Source: Bin5 sp965116395
GTDB taxonomy: Bacteria > Chloroflexota > Anaerolineae > Caldilineales > Caldilineaceae
Direction of reading: 5' to 3'
Assembly (NCBI GenBank): GCA_965116395.1
Contig: OZ220684.1
Coordinates: forward strand, 558,001 to 622,000
Length of the DNA stretch: 64,000 nucleotides
Both the position numbers and the translations under genes were made by a program. The notes under the pieces are model-generated. The model saw only the letters and a list, made by a program, of their open reading frames with translations, did not search any database and had not been told where the DNA came from. How positions within the stretch are numbered: position 1 is the stretch's first letter; every line of letters starts with the position of its first letter. This document shows positions 34,509 to 42,831 of this stretch, one piece after another.

Positions 34509-34760
34509 CGAAGTTGCAGCACAACTCGCAATGTCCCGCCGAAATGTGTGACGAGGCCGTCAGAGACGGCTCTGTCATGCGTGTCGGCGGCGGCTTTCCT
34601 TCCTTCAAACGCCATTGCGCGCCCCGACCGAGCGCATTCGGACGCCCTCGAAACAGGAGAGCGACCGCGTCAGTCAAGGCATGCAGCCACATGAATGGTC
34701 CTCACTCCTTTTCTGAATCATCAGCATTCGTTCAGACAACCGCACAGTCTGGAGTACTCC

Positions 34761-35831
34761 ATGCTTCTCATCGACGCCCACCTCGATCTGGCAATGAACG
34801 CGCTGCAGGGCAACCGGGATCTGACGCGTTCGGTCTATACGATTCGCGCGACTGAACAGAAGAACAGCGGCAAGGGACAGGGTTACGGCACGGTCGCGTT
34901 TCCGGAGATGCGCAAGGGCCGGGTGGCTCTTAGCTTCGCGACTGCTATCGCCCGTTCGACGGGACGCCCGACGCCAAATATCGACTACGATCACCCGACC
35001 CAGGCCAGCGCGATGGCGCAGGGTCATCTTGCCTATTACAGAGGGCTGGAGGACCTGGGGCTCGTGCGCATCATCACTTCCGGGACCCAGTTGGATGATC
35101 ACTGGAGTGAATGGACGGCCTGGGAGGATACGGGCGGCGAGGAGCCTCCATTGGGCTTTGTGCTGTCGATGGAGGGCGCGGACCCGATCCTGACTCCGGA
35201 GCATGTTGAGTTCTGGTATGATGCGGGGCTGCGGGCGATCGGTCCGTCCCACTACGGCCCCAACCGCTATGCCGGCGGCACGGGTACTGAACTCGGATTG
35301 GGTGAGATGGGGCCGGCGCTGCTGCAGGAGATGGAGCGCCTGGGAATCATACTGGACCTGACGCATTTATCAGATGAATCGTTCTGGCAGGCGCTGGAGA
35401 TCTACAATGGCCCGGTGCTGGCCAGCCACAACAATTGCCGGGCGATCGTCCCGCACCAGCGACAGTTCAGCGACGAGCAGCTGCGTGCGATCATCGAACG
35501 CGGCGGGGTCGTCGGCATGGCGATGGACGTTTGGATGATGTCGACAAAGTGGCGGGCCGGCCAGGAGTGGAACTACGATATTATGCTGGCAGATATGGTG
35601 CCCCACATCGATCACATATGCGAGTTGGCGGGCAATGCCAACAACATCGCCATTGGGACCGATCTTGACGGCGGTTTTGGTCGCGAGCAGTCGCCGGCAG
35701 ACCTGGACACGATCGCGGATCTGCAGCGGATCCCGGAGTTGCTGCGCGGCAACGGTTACGCGGAAGACGATATCGCGGCGATCTGTCATGGGAACTGGCT
35801 GCAGCTCTTGCGGGCGTCGCTAAAGGACTAG
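34761..35831 (+). CDS. Membrane-dipeptidase family (peptidase M19) dipeptidase
   Basis: 356 residues from ATG 34761 with GGAG 7 bp before it. Zn-dependent dipeptidase of the renal-dipeptidase type: DAHLDLAM (HxD pair), LSMEGADPI (bridging Glu), DLTHLSDESFW, LASHNNCRAI and GTDLDGGFGREQ. No signal peptide is visible, so it acts in the cytoplasm on dipeptides or related D-amino-acid compounds. A cytochrome c lipoprotein gene begins 3 bp after its stop. Confidence 0.88.
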   Translation: MLLIDAHLDLAMNALQGNRDLTRSVYTIRATEQKNSGKGQGYGTVAFPEMRKGRVALSFATAIARSTGRPTPNIDYDHPTQASAMAQGHLAYYRGLEDLGLVRIITSGTQLDDHWSEWTAWEDTGGEEPPLGFVLSMEGADPILTPEHVEFWYDAGLRAIGPSHYGPNRYAGGTGTELGLGEMGPALLQEMERLGIILDLTHLSDESFWQALEIYNGPVLASHNNCRAIVPHQRQFSDEQLRAIIERGGVVGMAMDVWMMSTKWRAGQEWNYDIMLADMVPHIDHICELAGNANNIAIGTDLDGGFGREQSPADLDTIADLQRIPELLRGNGYAEDDIAAICHGNWLQLLRASLKD

Positions 35832-35834
35832 AGA

Positions 35835-36377
35835 ATGAAACACGGAATCTTGTCGTTCCTGATCCTGGCGGCGGCGTTTTCCCTTTTGAGCTGCGGGCCG
35901 GCTGGGAATGAAGGGGGCGGCCAAGCGTTGCCGAGCGAAGCTGCTACCGAGGAGGCTACGGTAGCGCCGACCGAAGTCAGTCTTCCTGAGGTCGAAGGGC
36001 CCGTGGAGGGGGCGGACGCTTCCAACACGCAATTGGTGGCGCTGGGAGAGATTCTCTATCAGCAGTATTGCGCCTCCTGCCACGGAGCGGAGCTTGAGGG
36101 GCAGGCCAATTGGAAGGCACGGGATGAGAACGGATATCTCCCGGCCCCTCCGCACGATGAGACTGGTCACACGTGGCATCACCCCGACGAGCAGCTATTT
36201 GAGATTACCAAGATAGGGACGGAAGCTTTTGTTGGCATGGGATACAAAAGCACCATGATCGGTTTCGAAGATCAGCTTGACGATACTGAAATTTGGGCGG
36301 TGTTGGCCTATATCAAGAGCCAGTGGTCGCCGAGGATTCAGAAGGCGCAACCCAAGTCGAATAGTTCTGGACTGTAA
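35835..36377 (+). CDS. Mono-haem cytochrome c lipoprotein
   Basis: 180 residues. Lipoprotein signal with lipobox LLSC, an acidic Ala/Thr/Glu-rich linker, then cytochrome c: LYQQYCASCHGAELEGQ with C79, C82 and H83, and later MGYKSTMIGFEDQLDDTEIWAVLAYIK, where the Met ligand and the C-terminal helix lie. An electron carrier tethered to the outer face of the membrane. It is 3 bp behind the dipeptidase gene; no oxidase gene is in the window. Confidence 0.9.
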   Translation: MKHGILSFLILAAAFSLLSCGPAGNEGGGQALPSEAATEEATVAPTEVSLPEVEGPVEGADASNTQLVALGEILYQQYCASCHGAELEGQANWKARDENGYLPAPPHDETGHTWHHPDEQLFEITKIGTEAFVGMGYKSTMIGFEDQLDDTEIWAVLAYIKSQWSPRIQKAQPKSNSSGL

Positions 36378-36457
36378 CGATGTTACACTTTCGAACAAGA
36401 GAGAGCTATATATTTTCAAAGAATAGTCGTGAAGCTCTTCTATTCAAGGGCGAGAAA

Positions 36458-36664
36458 ATGAACACCAGAACTGTTGAGGAACTTCAAGCAGCCGTTTCCC
36501 GACTCTCGTCGCAGGAATTAGCTCGTTTCAGAGAATGGTTTGAGGAGTTTGAAGCGAAAATGTGGGATGAGCAGTTTGAGATTGATGTTAAGTCCGGGAA
36601 ACTTGACCACCTTGCCGAACAGGCGATTGCCGATTTGCGGACAGGGAATTGCAAAGAACTCTAA
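36458..36664 (+). CDS. Small antitoxin-like protein
   Basis: 68 residues from ATG 36458 (AAGGGCGAG upstream; an earlier in-frame ATG at 36380 is less likely). Helical and acidic: TVEELQAAVSRLSSQELARF, EWFEEFEAKMWDEQFE, then LDHLAEQAIADLRTG. This layout is typical of the small partner encoded before RelE/ParE toxins. It overlaps the toxin start by 16 bp. Confidence 0.75.
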   Translation: MNTRTVEELQAAVSRLSSQELARFREWFEEFEAKMWDEQFEIDVKSGKLDHLAEQAIADLRTGNCKEL

Positions 36665-36915
36665 GACACTTCGCAAACCCTTCCTTCTGGCAAAATTACC
36701 GAAAACTGCCACAAGACGTTCAGAGGTTGGCAGACCGAGATTTCGAACTGCTGAAGCGGAATTCGAGACATCCTTCTTTGAGATTGAAGAAGGTCGGTCG
36801 GTTCTGGTCCGCACGAGTTGGCCTCAAGTATCGCGCCGTAGCAGTCGAGAGTGAGGAAGGGCTTGTCTGGTTCTGGATTGGTACTCACGCCGAATATAAT
36901 AGGTTAATTCGGTAG
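36649..36915 (+). CDS. RelE/ParE-type toxin
   Basis: 88 codons from a TTG at 36649 that lies inside the antitoxin's end. The fold is recognisable: SFWQNYRKLPQDVQRLADRD, then HPSLRLKKVGRFWSARVGLKYRAVA and FWIGTHAEYNRLI, the usual strand pattern with basic residues and a late His-x-x-Tyr. Members cut ribosome-bound mRNA or block gyrase. Overlap with the antitoxin gene shows translational coupling. Confidence 0.8.
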   Translation: MQRTLRHFANPSFWQNYRKLPQDVQRLADRDFELLKRNSRHPSLRLKKVGRFWSARVGLKYRAVAVESEEGLVWFWIGTHAEYNRLIR

Positions 36916-36999
36916 TAGTTTTTCAAGATACATTGGCAGACACAGACATTAGACTCATTCGCTATTCCCTTACCAAAGAAGCAACGGGAGACAGTACAA

Positions 37000-37380
37000 A
37001 TGCGGAAAGAAGTGTACACGGAGAAGGGTGCGCCGCCGGCGGGAATCTATTCCCAGGGAATCGTGGCCGACGGGCCGGTTGCTTACATTGCCGGGCAGGG
37101 GCCGCTGGATCCGGCCACGGGGCAACGCGTTGAGGGCGGGTTCCGCGAGCAGGCGACGCGTGTATTCGATAATCTGACAATTCTGCTGGAGGCCGCCGGC
37201 ACTTCGTGGGAACACGTTACCAAGGTCGGTGTCTTTCTTGCCGACTTGAGCGATTTTGCCGAAATGAACGAAGTTTACCAGCAGTATGTTACCAAGCCGT
37301 ATCCGGCCCGCACGACCGTCGGCTGCCAGTTGCCGAACATCCTGATCGAAGTCGATTGCATCGCAGTCGTACCGGAGTAG
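37000..37380 (+). CDS. ridA: RidA family protein (reactive imine deaminase)
   Basis: 126 residues, the normal length. RidA trimers hydrolyse reactive enamine/imine intermediates released by PLP enzymes. Seen: PAGIYSQGIVADGPVAYIAGQGPLD (listed in full order), EQATRVFDNLTILLEAAG, KVGVFLADLSDF and the C-terminal PARTTVG...ILIEVDCIA with the conserved Arg that binds the carboxylate. An aminotransferase gene follows at 37.8 kb, which fits the role. Confidence 0.9.
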   Translation: MRKEVYTEKGAPPAGIYSQGIVADGPVAYIAGQGPLDPATGQRVEGGFREQATRVFDNLTILLEAAGTSWEHVTKVGVFLADLSDFAEMNEVYQQYVTKPYPARTTVGCQLPNILIEVDCIAVVPE

Positions 37381-37430
37381 AGGCTGCGCACTCTGTTTAG
37401 ACAAGCAGAAGTCCAGGAGAGGAGCGAACA

Positions 37431-37724
37431 ATGACGTTTGATGAATTCAGAGCCAGTCTGACTGACGACGCACCGCCCGCCAAGATGAGCGCGCCGTTGC
37501 GCGCCTTGTGGTTGGAGGCCGGCAACGATTGGGATGGCGCGCATGACGCACTGCAAGGGCAACCGGACCTGAACGGTTCCGCTTGGGTGCATGCCTATCT
37601 GCACCGAGTTGAGGGCGATCTGCCCAACGCCAACCACTGGTATGGCCGCGCCCAGAAGCCGGCCAGCAGCGCTTCCCTGCCGCAGGAGTGGCAAGAGATC
37701 GCGCGCGCCCTTTTGCAGGGATGA
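37431..37724 (+). CDS. Conserved small hypothetical protein
   Basis: 97 residues with AGGAGAGGAG before the ATG. Protein-like sequence with APLRALWLEAGNDWDGAH, AWVHAYLHRVEGDLPNANHWYGRA and EWQEIARALL. This pattern (WDxAH...HAyLHR.EGD..NA.YWY.RA) is that of a widespread short protein of unknown function. It stands between ridA and an aminotransferase gene, probably in one transcript. Confidence 0.75.
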   Translation: MTFDEFRASLTDDAPPAKMSAPLRALWLEAGNDWDGAHDALQGQPDLNGSAWVHAYLHRVEGDLPNANHWYGRAQKPASSASLPQEWQEIARALLQG

Positions 37725-37801
37725 GCGTTTCGAACTGACCTGCAGTTCGACGATAGATCATCGCAGTTTCCGTAGATGCGGAAAGGAATTCTTCGCTCTC
37801 C

Positions 37802-39022
37802 ATGCCTTCCCCTTCCTTCGCGCCCTCCGCCAAGCGCGTCCCAGCCTCCCGCATTCGGGCGCTGGCGGACGCGGCTTTCGGCATGGAGGATGTGTTGTTC
37901 TTGCAGTTCGGCGAATCAACCTTGCCGACACCTCCTTATGTGATTGAAGCGGTGAACCAGGCGGCGCAGGAGGGCTGGACATTTTACAGCGCCAACCAGG
38001 GACTGCCGTCGCTGCGCGCCGCCATAATCCAACAGATAGCAAAGCTGCATCAGGTCGACATCGATCCATCCGAGATACAGGTCAATTCGGGTGGTGTGCA
38101 GGCGCTCAACCTGGCCATCAAGTGTGTCATAGATCCAGGCGATGAGGCGATCGTGCTCAGCCCCAACTGGCCTAACGGCTCGGCGATGGTGGAGATGTTC
38201 GGCGGCCGCGCGGTGGAAGTGCCCATGGCCCGTGCGGGGCAGCGCTTTACGCCGGACCGGGAAGCCCTCGAGGCAGCGCTGACGCCGCGTACGCGTCTGC
38301 TGCTGTATGCTTCGCCCTCCAATCCGCTCGGCTGGACAGCGACGGTCGCGGAACAGAAAATGCTTTTGGAATTCGCCCGCCAACACGGGCTGTGGCTGCT
38401 GACGGACGAGGTTTACGAACGCATCTTCTACGGCTCACATGGCACTGCCGAGAGCGAACGGAACGGACCAGCAGGTGTGGGCCGGCTGGCGCCGTCGATC
38501 CTGCAGCTGTGTTCACGCGAGGACGCGGTAATCGTCGTCAACTCTTTCTCCAAGACCTATCGCATGACGGGCTGGCGGCTTGGCTGGATGGTGGGCAGGG
38601 CGGACTTCATCCAGAAGGCGGCGCAGCTCAACGAGTTCATCGTCTCGCACGCTCCCACCATGATACAGCGGGGGGGCGAAGCGGCGATCGCCCACGGTGA
38701 GGATGACATCGCGGCCATGGTGGAGGAGTTTCAGGAGCGGCGCGATTTCAGTGCTGAGATGCTGCGCGGCGTCTCTGGCGTCAATCTGCCGGAGCCGGAG
38801 GGGGCCTTCTATCTCTTTCCGCAACTTGATGGCATTGAAGACTCATTTCAATTCGCGATGGAACTGCTGCGCGAGACGCATGTGGCCGTTGCCCCGGGCA
38901 ATGCATTCGGCAACGGCGGCGAAGGGTCGATCCGCATCTGTTACGCGCCCGGAATGGATGTATTGAAGCCGGCTATGGAACGAATCTGCGAATTCATAAA
39001 CGTTCATAATTCCAAACGGTAG
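37802..39022 (+). CDS. PLP-dependent class I/II aminotransferase
   Basis: 406 residues. Fold type I aminotransferase: ESTLPTPPYV, PSLRAAIIQQI, VNSGGVQALNLAIK (PLP phosphate loop), YASPSNPLGWTA, LLTDEVYERIFY, and the PLP lysine K251 in NSFSKTYRMTGWRLGW, followed by GSIRICYAPGMDVL with the carboxylate Arg. Close to aspartate-type aminotransferases. The gene follows ridA and the small hypothetical gene in the same direction; the RraA-like gene is 37 bp downstream. Confidence 0.9.
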   Translation: MPSPSFAPSAKRVPASRIRALADAAFGMEDVLFLQFGESTLPTPPYVIEAVNQAAQEGWTFYSANQGLPSLRAAIIQQIAKLHQVDIDPSEIQVNSGGVQALNLAIKCVIDPGDEAIVLSPNWPNGSAMVEMFGGRAVEVPMARAGQRFTPDREALEAALTPRTRLLLYASPSNPLGWTATVAEQKMLLEFARQHGLWLLTDEVYERIFYGSHGTAESERNGPAGVGRLAPSILQLCSREDAVIVVNSFSKTYRMTGWRLGWMVGRADFIQKAAQLNEFIVSHAPTMIQRGGEAAIAHGEDDIAAMVEEFQERRDFSAEMLRGVSGVNLPEPEGAFYLFPQLDGIEDSFQFAMELLRETHVAVAPGNAFGNGGEGSIRICYAPGMDVLKPAMERICEFINVHNSKR

Positions 39023-39059
39023 CCCGTCATAACCCATCCCACTACGCAAGGAAGGCAGA

Positions 39060-39782
39060 ATGAATCCACAAGCGATTCTGGAAGAGTTGAAGACCGTCGA
39101 TACGCCGTCGATCACCAACGTAGTCGCCACCTATCCTGAAGATCCCCTCTGTCTGGGGCTGTATAACCCCTGGACGGAAAACTGGTACACGGACGAGACC
39201 ATCCGCTGCATGTATCCGGAATTGGGGGCGCTCGCCGGGTATGCGGTGACTTGCGTCTTCGGCTTGCCGGACCCGAATTTTTCGCGGCTCACTTTCATGG
39301 ATGTGCTGGAGGCGCTGGACGCTTCGCCCAAGCCGACAATCTTGGTGTTGGAGCAGAAATTTCCGCCCGAGATTGCGGGGAAGGTGGGACTGGCAGGGGG
39401 CAATATGACAGCTATGATGCAGGCGCTTGGCTGTGTCGGCTGCATCTCCAACGGACCATCGAGGGACATAGACGAGATCCGGCCGATGGGTTTTCAGTAT
39501 CTGCTGAGCGGCGTTACGCCTGGGCATGGCGCGATGGCTGTGCAGGCGGTAAATGTGCCGGTGCATGTACGGGGCATGGACGTTTCTCCGGGTGAAATTG
39601 TGCATATGGATGAGAACGGCGCCTGCAAGTTCCCGGCCGACAAGATGGAGAGTGTCCTGAGCAATGTCAAGCAGCTGCTGGCGAATGAGGGCGACCGCAT
39701 CGGCCAGATGCAGAAGGCTTCAAGCGCGGCGGAGTTGCGGGCGATAATGGCCGGACATAGCTACGGGGATGACGAGGAGTAA
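39060..39782 (+). CDS. RraA-family protein (HMG/CHA aldolase-like)
   Basis: 240 residues. RraA-like fold: TPSITNVVATYP at the start, GGNMTAMMQALGCVGCISNG, PSRDIDEIRPMGF with the conserved Arg-Asp pair that positions substrate and metal, and GMDVSPGEIVHMDENGACKFP. Relatives are pyruvate-type aldolases for 4-hydroxy-2-oxoacids or the regulator RraA. The Ser-Asn-Gly before PSRD replaces the usual x-Asp-Gly-x-V-R-D. A strong terminator follows 35 bp later, ending this gene series. Confidence 0.83.
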   Translation: MNPQAILEELKTVDTPSITNVVATYPEDPLCLGLYNPWTENWYTDETIRCMYPELGALAGYAVTCVFGLPDPNFSRLTFMDVLEALDASPKPTILVLEQKFPPEIAGKVGLAGGNMTAMMQALGCVGCISNGPSRDIDEIRPMGFQYLLSGVTPGHGAMAVQAVNVPVHVRGMDVSPGEIVHMDENGACKFPADKMESVLSNVKQLLANEGDRIGQMQKASSAAELRAIMAGHSYGDDEE

Positions 39783-39816
39783 GACGCGAAAAGGCAGCAG
39801 TAGAAGGTTAGGAGTG

Positions 39817-39852
39817 GAGGAGTGAGAGCGATTCTCACTCCTCTTTTTGTTT
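39817..39852 (+). terminator. Strong intrinsic terminator
   Basis: Perfect 11-bp stem (39817-39827 with 39833-39843, GAGGAGTGAGA and its complement), 5-nt loop, then TTTTTGTTT. It ends the plus-strand unit that includes the aminotransferase and RraA-like genes. Confidence 0.92.
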
Positions 39853-39873
39853 CTACACGGGACGCACATTGTT

Positions 39874-40341
39874 TCAGGGCAGTGAGTCTTCGGTTTCAGT
39901 TACATCGATGTGGACGGCGACCCAGCCATCGTTGTCGCTGAGTATATCGTCGTTGATGCGCAGGTAGAGGATGCCGTGTTCGCGTGCCTGCTTGTTCAAG
40001 CCGGCGCCGACGACGAAACGGGGCCCGTTTTCGCCGATGCGGCCGATGAGCGCGCCGCCGGAACCATCAGAAATCGGGTAGAAGCTGGGCGCGGGAAAGA
40101 CAGGGTGTCCCTTCGGCCCGTGGTATTCTCCGGGCGTGTAGAGCCATTCCCCATGGGCTTCGATCGCGACCAGGTCTCCCTGATCGATTCGCACACCGGT
40201 ACTCTGCCAGTCACGGTAGGCGTAGATGCGTTTGGCGAGGAGTTCGCTATGGGAGTGCGAGACGGTCAGAGCCCGCTGAACAGTACTCGGCAGCATCACG
40301 AGCAGCACAACTGCGCCTGCCAGGAACAGAACTCTTCGCAT
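39874..40341 (-). CDS. Exported protein with PA-IL (LecA)-like lectin domain
   Basis: 155 residues. An N-terminal signal or anchor helix (VLFLAGAVVLLVMLP) precedes a beta-rich domain: GVRIDQGDLVAIEAHGEWLY, GPKGHPVF, ALIGRIGENGPRFVVGAG and LYLRINDDILSDNDGWVAVHI. This order (ItxGDxVxIxAxGxw..., GP.G, aLi.rIG, l.l.yND......n.G.f.V.I) is that of PA-IL-type galactose-binding lectins, with ND.....DN as the calcium/sugar site. Its ATG is 3 bp after the SPFH stop, so the two are translated from one mRNA and may both act at the membrane. Confidence 0.7.
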   Translation of the reverse strand: MRRVLFLAGAVVLLVMLPSTVQRALTVSHSHSELLAKRIYAYRDWQSTGVRIDQGDLVAIEAHGEWLYTPGEYHGPKGHPVFPAPSFYPISDGSGGALIGRIGENGPRFVVGAGLNKQAREHGILYLRINDDILSDNDGWVAVHIDVTETEDSLP

Positions 40342-40344
40342 GGG

Positions 40345-42216
40345 CTACTCCTCTAGAGGTGTGCGCAGTTCGAGGATGGGTTCCGCGCCGGCGCCTAGAA
40401 TCCACTTGCTGTTTTCCTTCAGTTCCACGGCGATAAGGTAGTCGATGTACTTTTCGGCCAATGCGCCCTTGCCCTCTAGTTCGCTGAGGATGGCACGGAC
40501 GGCCAGTTGCTGCGCCTCGGTGGTGAGCTGAATCTGCTCAGCCTCGGCCGCGGCGGTGGTGGTTATGCGGTAGGCGTCGGCCTCGGCCTCCTTTTGTGCG
40601 GCGTAAAACAGAGCGTCGGCGGCCGTGCGTTGCTGGGCGGCTTCGGCCTCGGCCTGCTCCTGGCGCTGCGAAGCCACCATGCGATCCTTGATGGCGGCTA
40701 ACACTTCGGCGGGGGGCGATGCATTCTGGATCTGGACGGTTATGAACTCGACACCGTATTGATCGCCCATTTCTTTCAGCTCCTGCATGATTTCAAGGTT
40801 CATTTCAGTGCGCTTGTTGATTACACCTGCCATGGCCTTGGTATTGATCACATCCCGCAGCCTGCCTTGCACGAACTCGAAGACGATGCGCTCCGGGTCG
40901 TCCACTGCCAGGGCAAAACGTTCCGGATCGGTCACGCGGTAGGTGTACTGGAGTGAGACGTCCATGGTCACATTGTCGGAGGTCATGGCGGGGATGCTCT
41001 CGACGTAGCCGAGACGCTCGTTTACCTTGACGATGATGACTGTATCGACCAGTGGAATCTGGGCGTGCCAGCCGGGCATCTGTACGCCGAGGAAACGGCC
41101 GCCGCGCAGGTGGAGGCCGCGTTCGAATTCGTGGATTTTGTAGACGGCGGCCCTGCCCACATAGAGCGCGACGATGATTACAGCCAAGGCAGCCAGTACC
41201 ACGACTGAAAGTTTGTAGAATCGATCCAGGTCGGTCGCTGCTCGCGGTCTCGTCTCGGGAACCACCGGCGCGGTTGTCTCTTCACTCATTGGTGTTTCTC
41301 CTTTGGGGGAACGTTCTCCATCCTTCACAGGATTTGGGAAATTCTCCGCGTTACGCGCCTGTCTTGAGAATGAGGACAGGCTGGGAAAGATGCCCCGGGC
41401 CTTTTGCCAGAGGGAATCGATTGTATGTTCGACTTTCGGCAGCCGAATAAGCCGCTGAAGCAAGGGCGGCAACAGAAGCGGTCCGCTGAGGATCAGCCAG
41501 CCCAGGACGATAAGCGGGAGCAGAAGTAGCAGAACGCTCAGATTTTGCCCGAAATTCCCCAAAAAGGGGTAGCCGACCAGGAAGAGCGTCTGGGTGAGTA
41601 TGACACCGCCAAAGAGTAGTACGGCTTGCTCCCATTTCTCTCCTTTGCGCCATTGGGTTAGCGGAGTGCTCCAGAAAACAGCGGCAACGGCAGCCGCTCC
41701 TGCCGCGGCAAGAAGCGTCGCCTGCCAATCGCGACCAGATATCTCTCCTATTGCAAGAGAAAAGAGAGGGATAGTCAGGCCGGCATGAGGGAAAACCGTA
41801 TAGGCGGCAAGAAGCCGTTGCGACCGCTGCCAGCCTAGCCAGATCGCGGCAACGAAATAGGGCGCAAATGCCAGGGGGATGAGGAAGACGCCAAGCCAGG
41901 ACAGGGAGCGAGAGTCTCCCCATGACAGGATGGCGATGGTGAGTTGTAACAAGGCGGCAACCGCCGCGTACACGGCGAATCCCAGCCATGGGTAGAACCA
42001 GCGGGGACGCCCTGCCAGCCAGCCCAGGTATGCTCCGGCAACGTAGATTGCGCGCAGTGACCAGAGTACACCTTGCGTCCAGACGTTCGCGGGCAGGGGT
42101 TCGGGTGCAGTGACCGCCAGCCAGACAGCGGCGGGCAGCAGCAGAAACGGCAGGGCGATGCGTGCCGCGGCGCGAAAGTTGTAAGTACCGTTCATATTCT
42201 GGTCAAGGGATCGCAT
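40345..42216 (-). CDS. Polytopic membrane protein fused to an SPFH/Band 7 domain
   Basis: 623 codons without a stop. Residues about 15-265 hold seven or so hydrophobic helices of unknown family; about 265-310 is a polar linker; then a membrane anchor (FYKLSVVVLAALAVIIVALYVG) and an SPFH domain (FERGLHLRGGRFLGVQMPGW, VNERLGYVESIPAMTSDNVTM, DPERFALAVDDPERIVFEFVQG) and an Ala/Glu-rich coiled coil as in flotillins and stomatins. An internal ATG at 41289 has GGAG 8 bp before it and would yield a standard 314-residue SPFH protein. So either a true fusion or two overlapping products. SPFH proteins build oligomeric membrane microdomains. Confidence 0.85.
   Translation of the reverse strand: MRSLDQNMNGTYNFRAAARIALPFLLLPAAVWLAVTAPEPLPANVWTQGVLWSLRAIYVAGAYLGWLAGRPRWFYPWLGFAVYAAVAALLQLTIAILSWGDSRSLSWLGVFLIPLAFAPYFVAAIWLGWQRSQRLLAAYTVFPHAGLTIPLFSLAIGEISGRDWQATLLAAAGAAAVAAVFWSTPLTQWRKGEKWEQAVLLFGGVILTQTLFLVGYPFLGNFGQNLSVLLLLLPLIVLGWLILSGPLLLPPLLQRLIRLPKVEHTIDSLWQKARGIFPSLSSFSRQARNAENFPNPVKDGERSPKGETPMSEETTAPVVPETRPRAATDLDRFYKLSVVVLAALAVIIVALYVGRAAVYKIHEFERGLHLRGGRFLGVQMPGWHAQIPLVDTVIIVKVNERLGYVESIPAMTSDNVTMDVSLQYTYRVTDPERFALAVDDPERIVFEFVQGRLRDVINTKAMAGVINKRTEMNLEIMQELKEMGDQYGVEFITVQIQNASPPAEVLAAIKDRMVASQRQEQAEAEAAQQRTAADALFYAAQKEAEADAYRITTTAAAEAEQIQLTTEAQQLAVRAILSELEGKGALAEKYIDYLIAVELKENSKWILGAGAEPILELRTPLEE
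41287..41301 (-). promoter_or_regulatory. Internal ribosome binding site and start within the SPFH gene
   Basis: On the minus strand GGAG (41301-41298) stands 8 nt before ATG (41289-41287), in frame with the long reading frame. The product would start MSEETTAPV, just before the SPFH membrane anchor. Confidence 0.6.
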
Positions 42217-42388
42217 CCCTCCTCGCGTTCAGTGTACCATCGACGCTGCAGTACACTCGGATTCAATTCAGTCCATTTTCCGACGGATTTTGGACGGGTA
42301 AGCGCAGGAGCGGCTTGGGGAGCTGGAGCGGGCGCTTTCCATACTAGGGTGTTGGGTTCCTTCAAGGTGTCACAGTATTAACAGCTAA

Positions 42389-42688
42389 CGTAGCTGCCAA
42401 GCCGCATACAGTGTGTGCCTTGACCAACTCTTCATCTTCGCCGCCAGTTAGGCTTTTTGATGGCGTATTCGGTTGGCGGCAGCCACGTTGCTGGAGCGGC
42501 ACTGCAGGAATGCGCAGACACGGTCGGGTGAGCGATGGTTTTGGAGGGGGGCGTTGCGGGGGCGCAGCCCCTGCACAAGGGAGGGCCGAAGGCCCGACCG
42601 CCCATAAAGGAGTAGAGAGTTGAGAGAGCACTCTTGCTCGCCTCGTTCAGAGTTGCGAATCAGTTGCGGCTGAGTAACTGGCAGTTTT
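42389..42688. repeat. Structured intergenic repeat, copy 3
   Basis: Core at 42546-42606 identical to copy 2 in almost every base, with the same GGGCC-GAA-GGCCC hairpin. The left flank (TTCGGTTGGCGGCAGCCACG block at about 42466-42485) and the right flank (GAGAGAGCACTCTTGCTCGC block at about 42620) align with 8221-8358 and 8590-8668. The 152-bp extra period of copy 2 is absent. Located directly upstream of the promoter region of the second sugar-importer operon, just as copy 2 precedes the LysM-cytochrome gene. Confidence 0.8.
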
Positions 42689-42717
42689 CAACAAAATAAC
42701 ATACATTTTTTCTTCAT

Positions 42718-42745
42718 TTGCAAACGCGCAGAGAGTAGGTAAAAT
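42718..42745 (+). promoter_or_regulatory. Candidate sigma-70-type promoter of the second sugar operon
   Basis: TTGCAA (42718-42723), 16-bp spacer, TAAAAT (42740-42745), in an AT-rich stretch that differs from the GC-rich surroundings; about 87 bp before the binding-protein ATG. Confidence 0.45.
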
Positions 42746-42831
42746 AGAAATTATATTTTTTTGAACTGTTGATGACCGTTTTCCGATTTGTACCGACAGC
42801 CAGGAATTCACACTAAGCATGGAGGGTCAAA

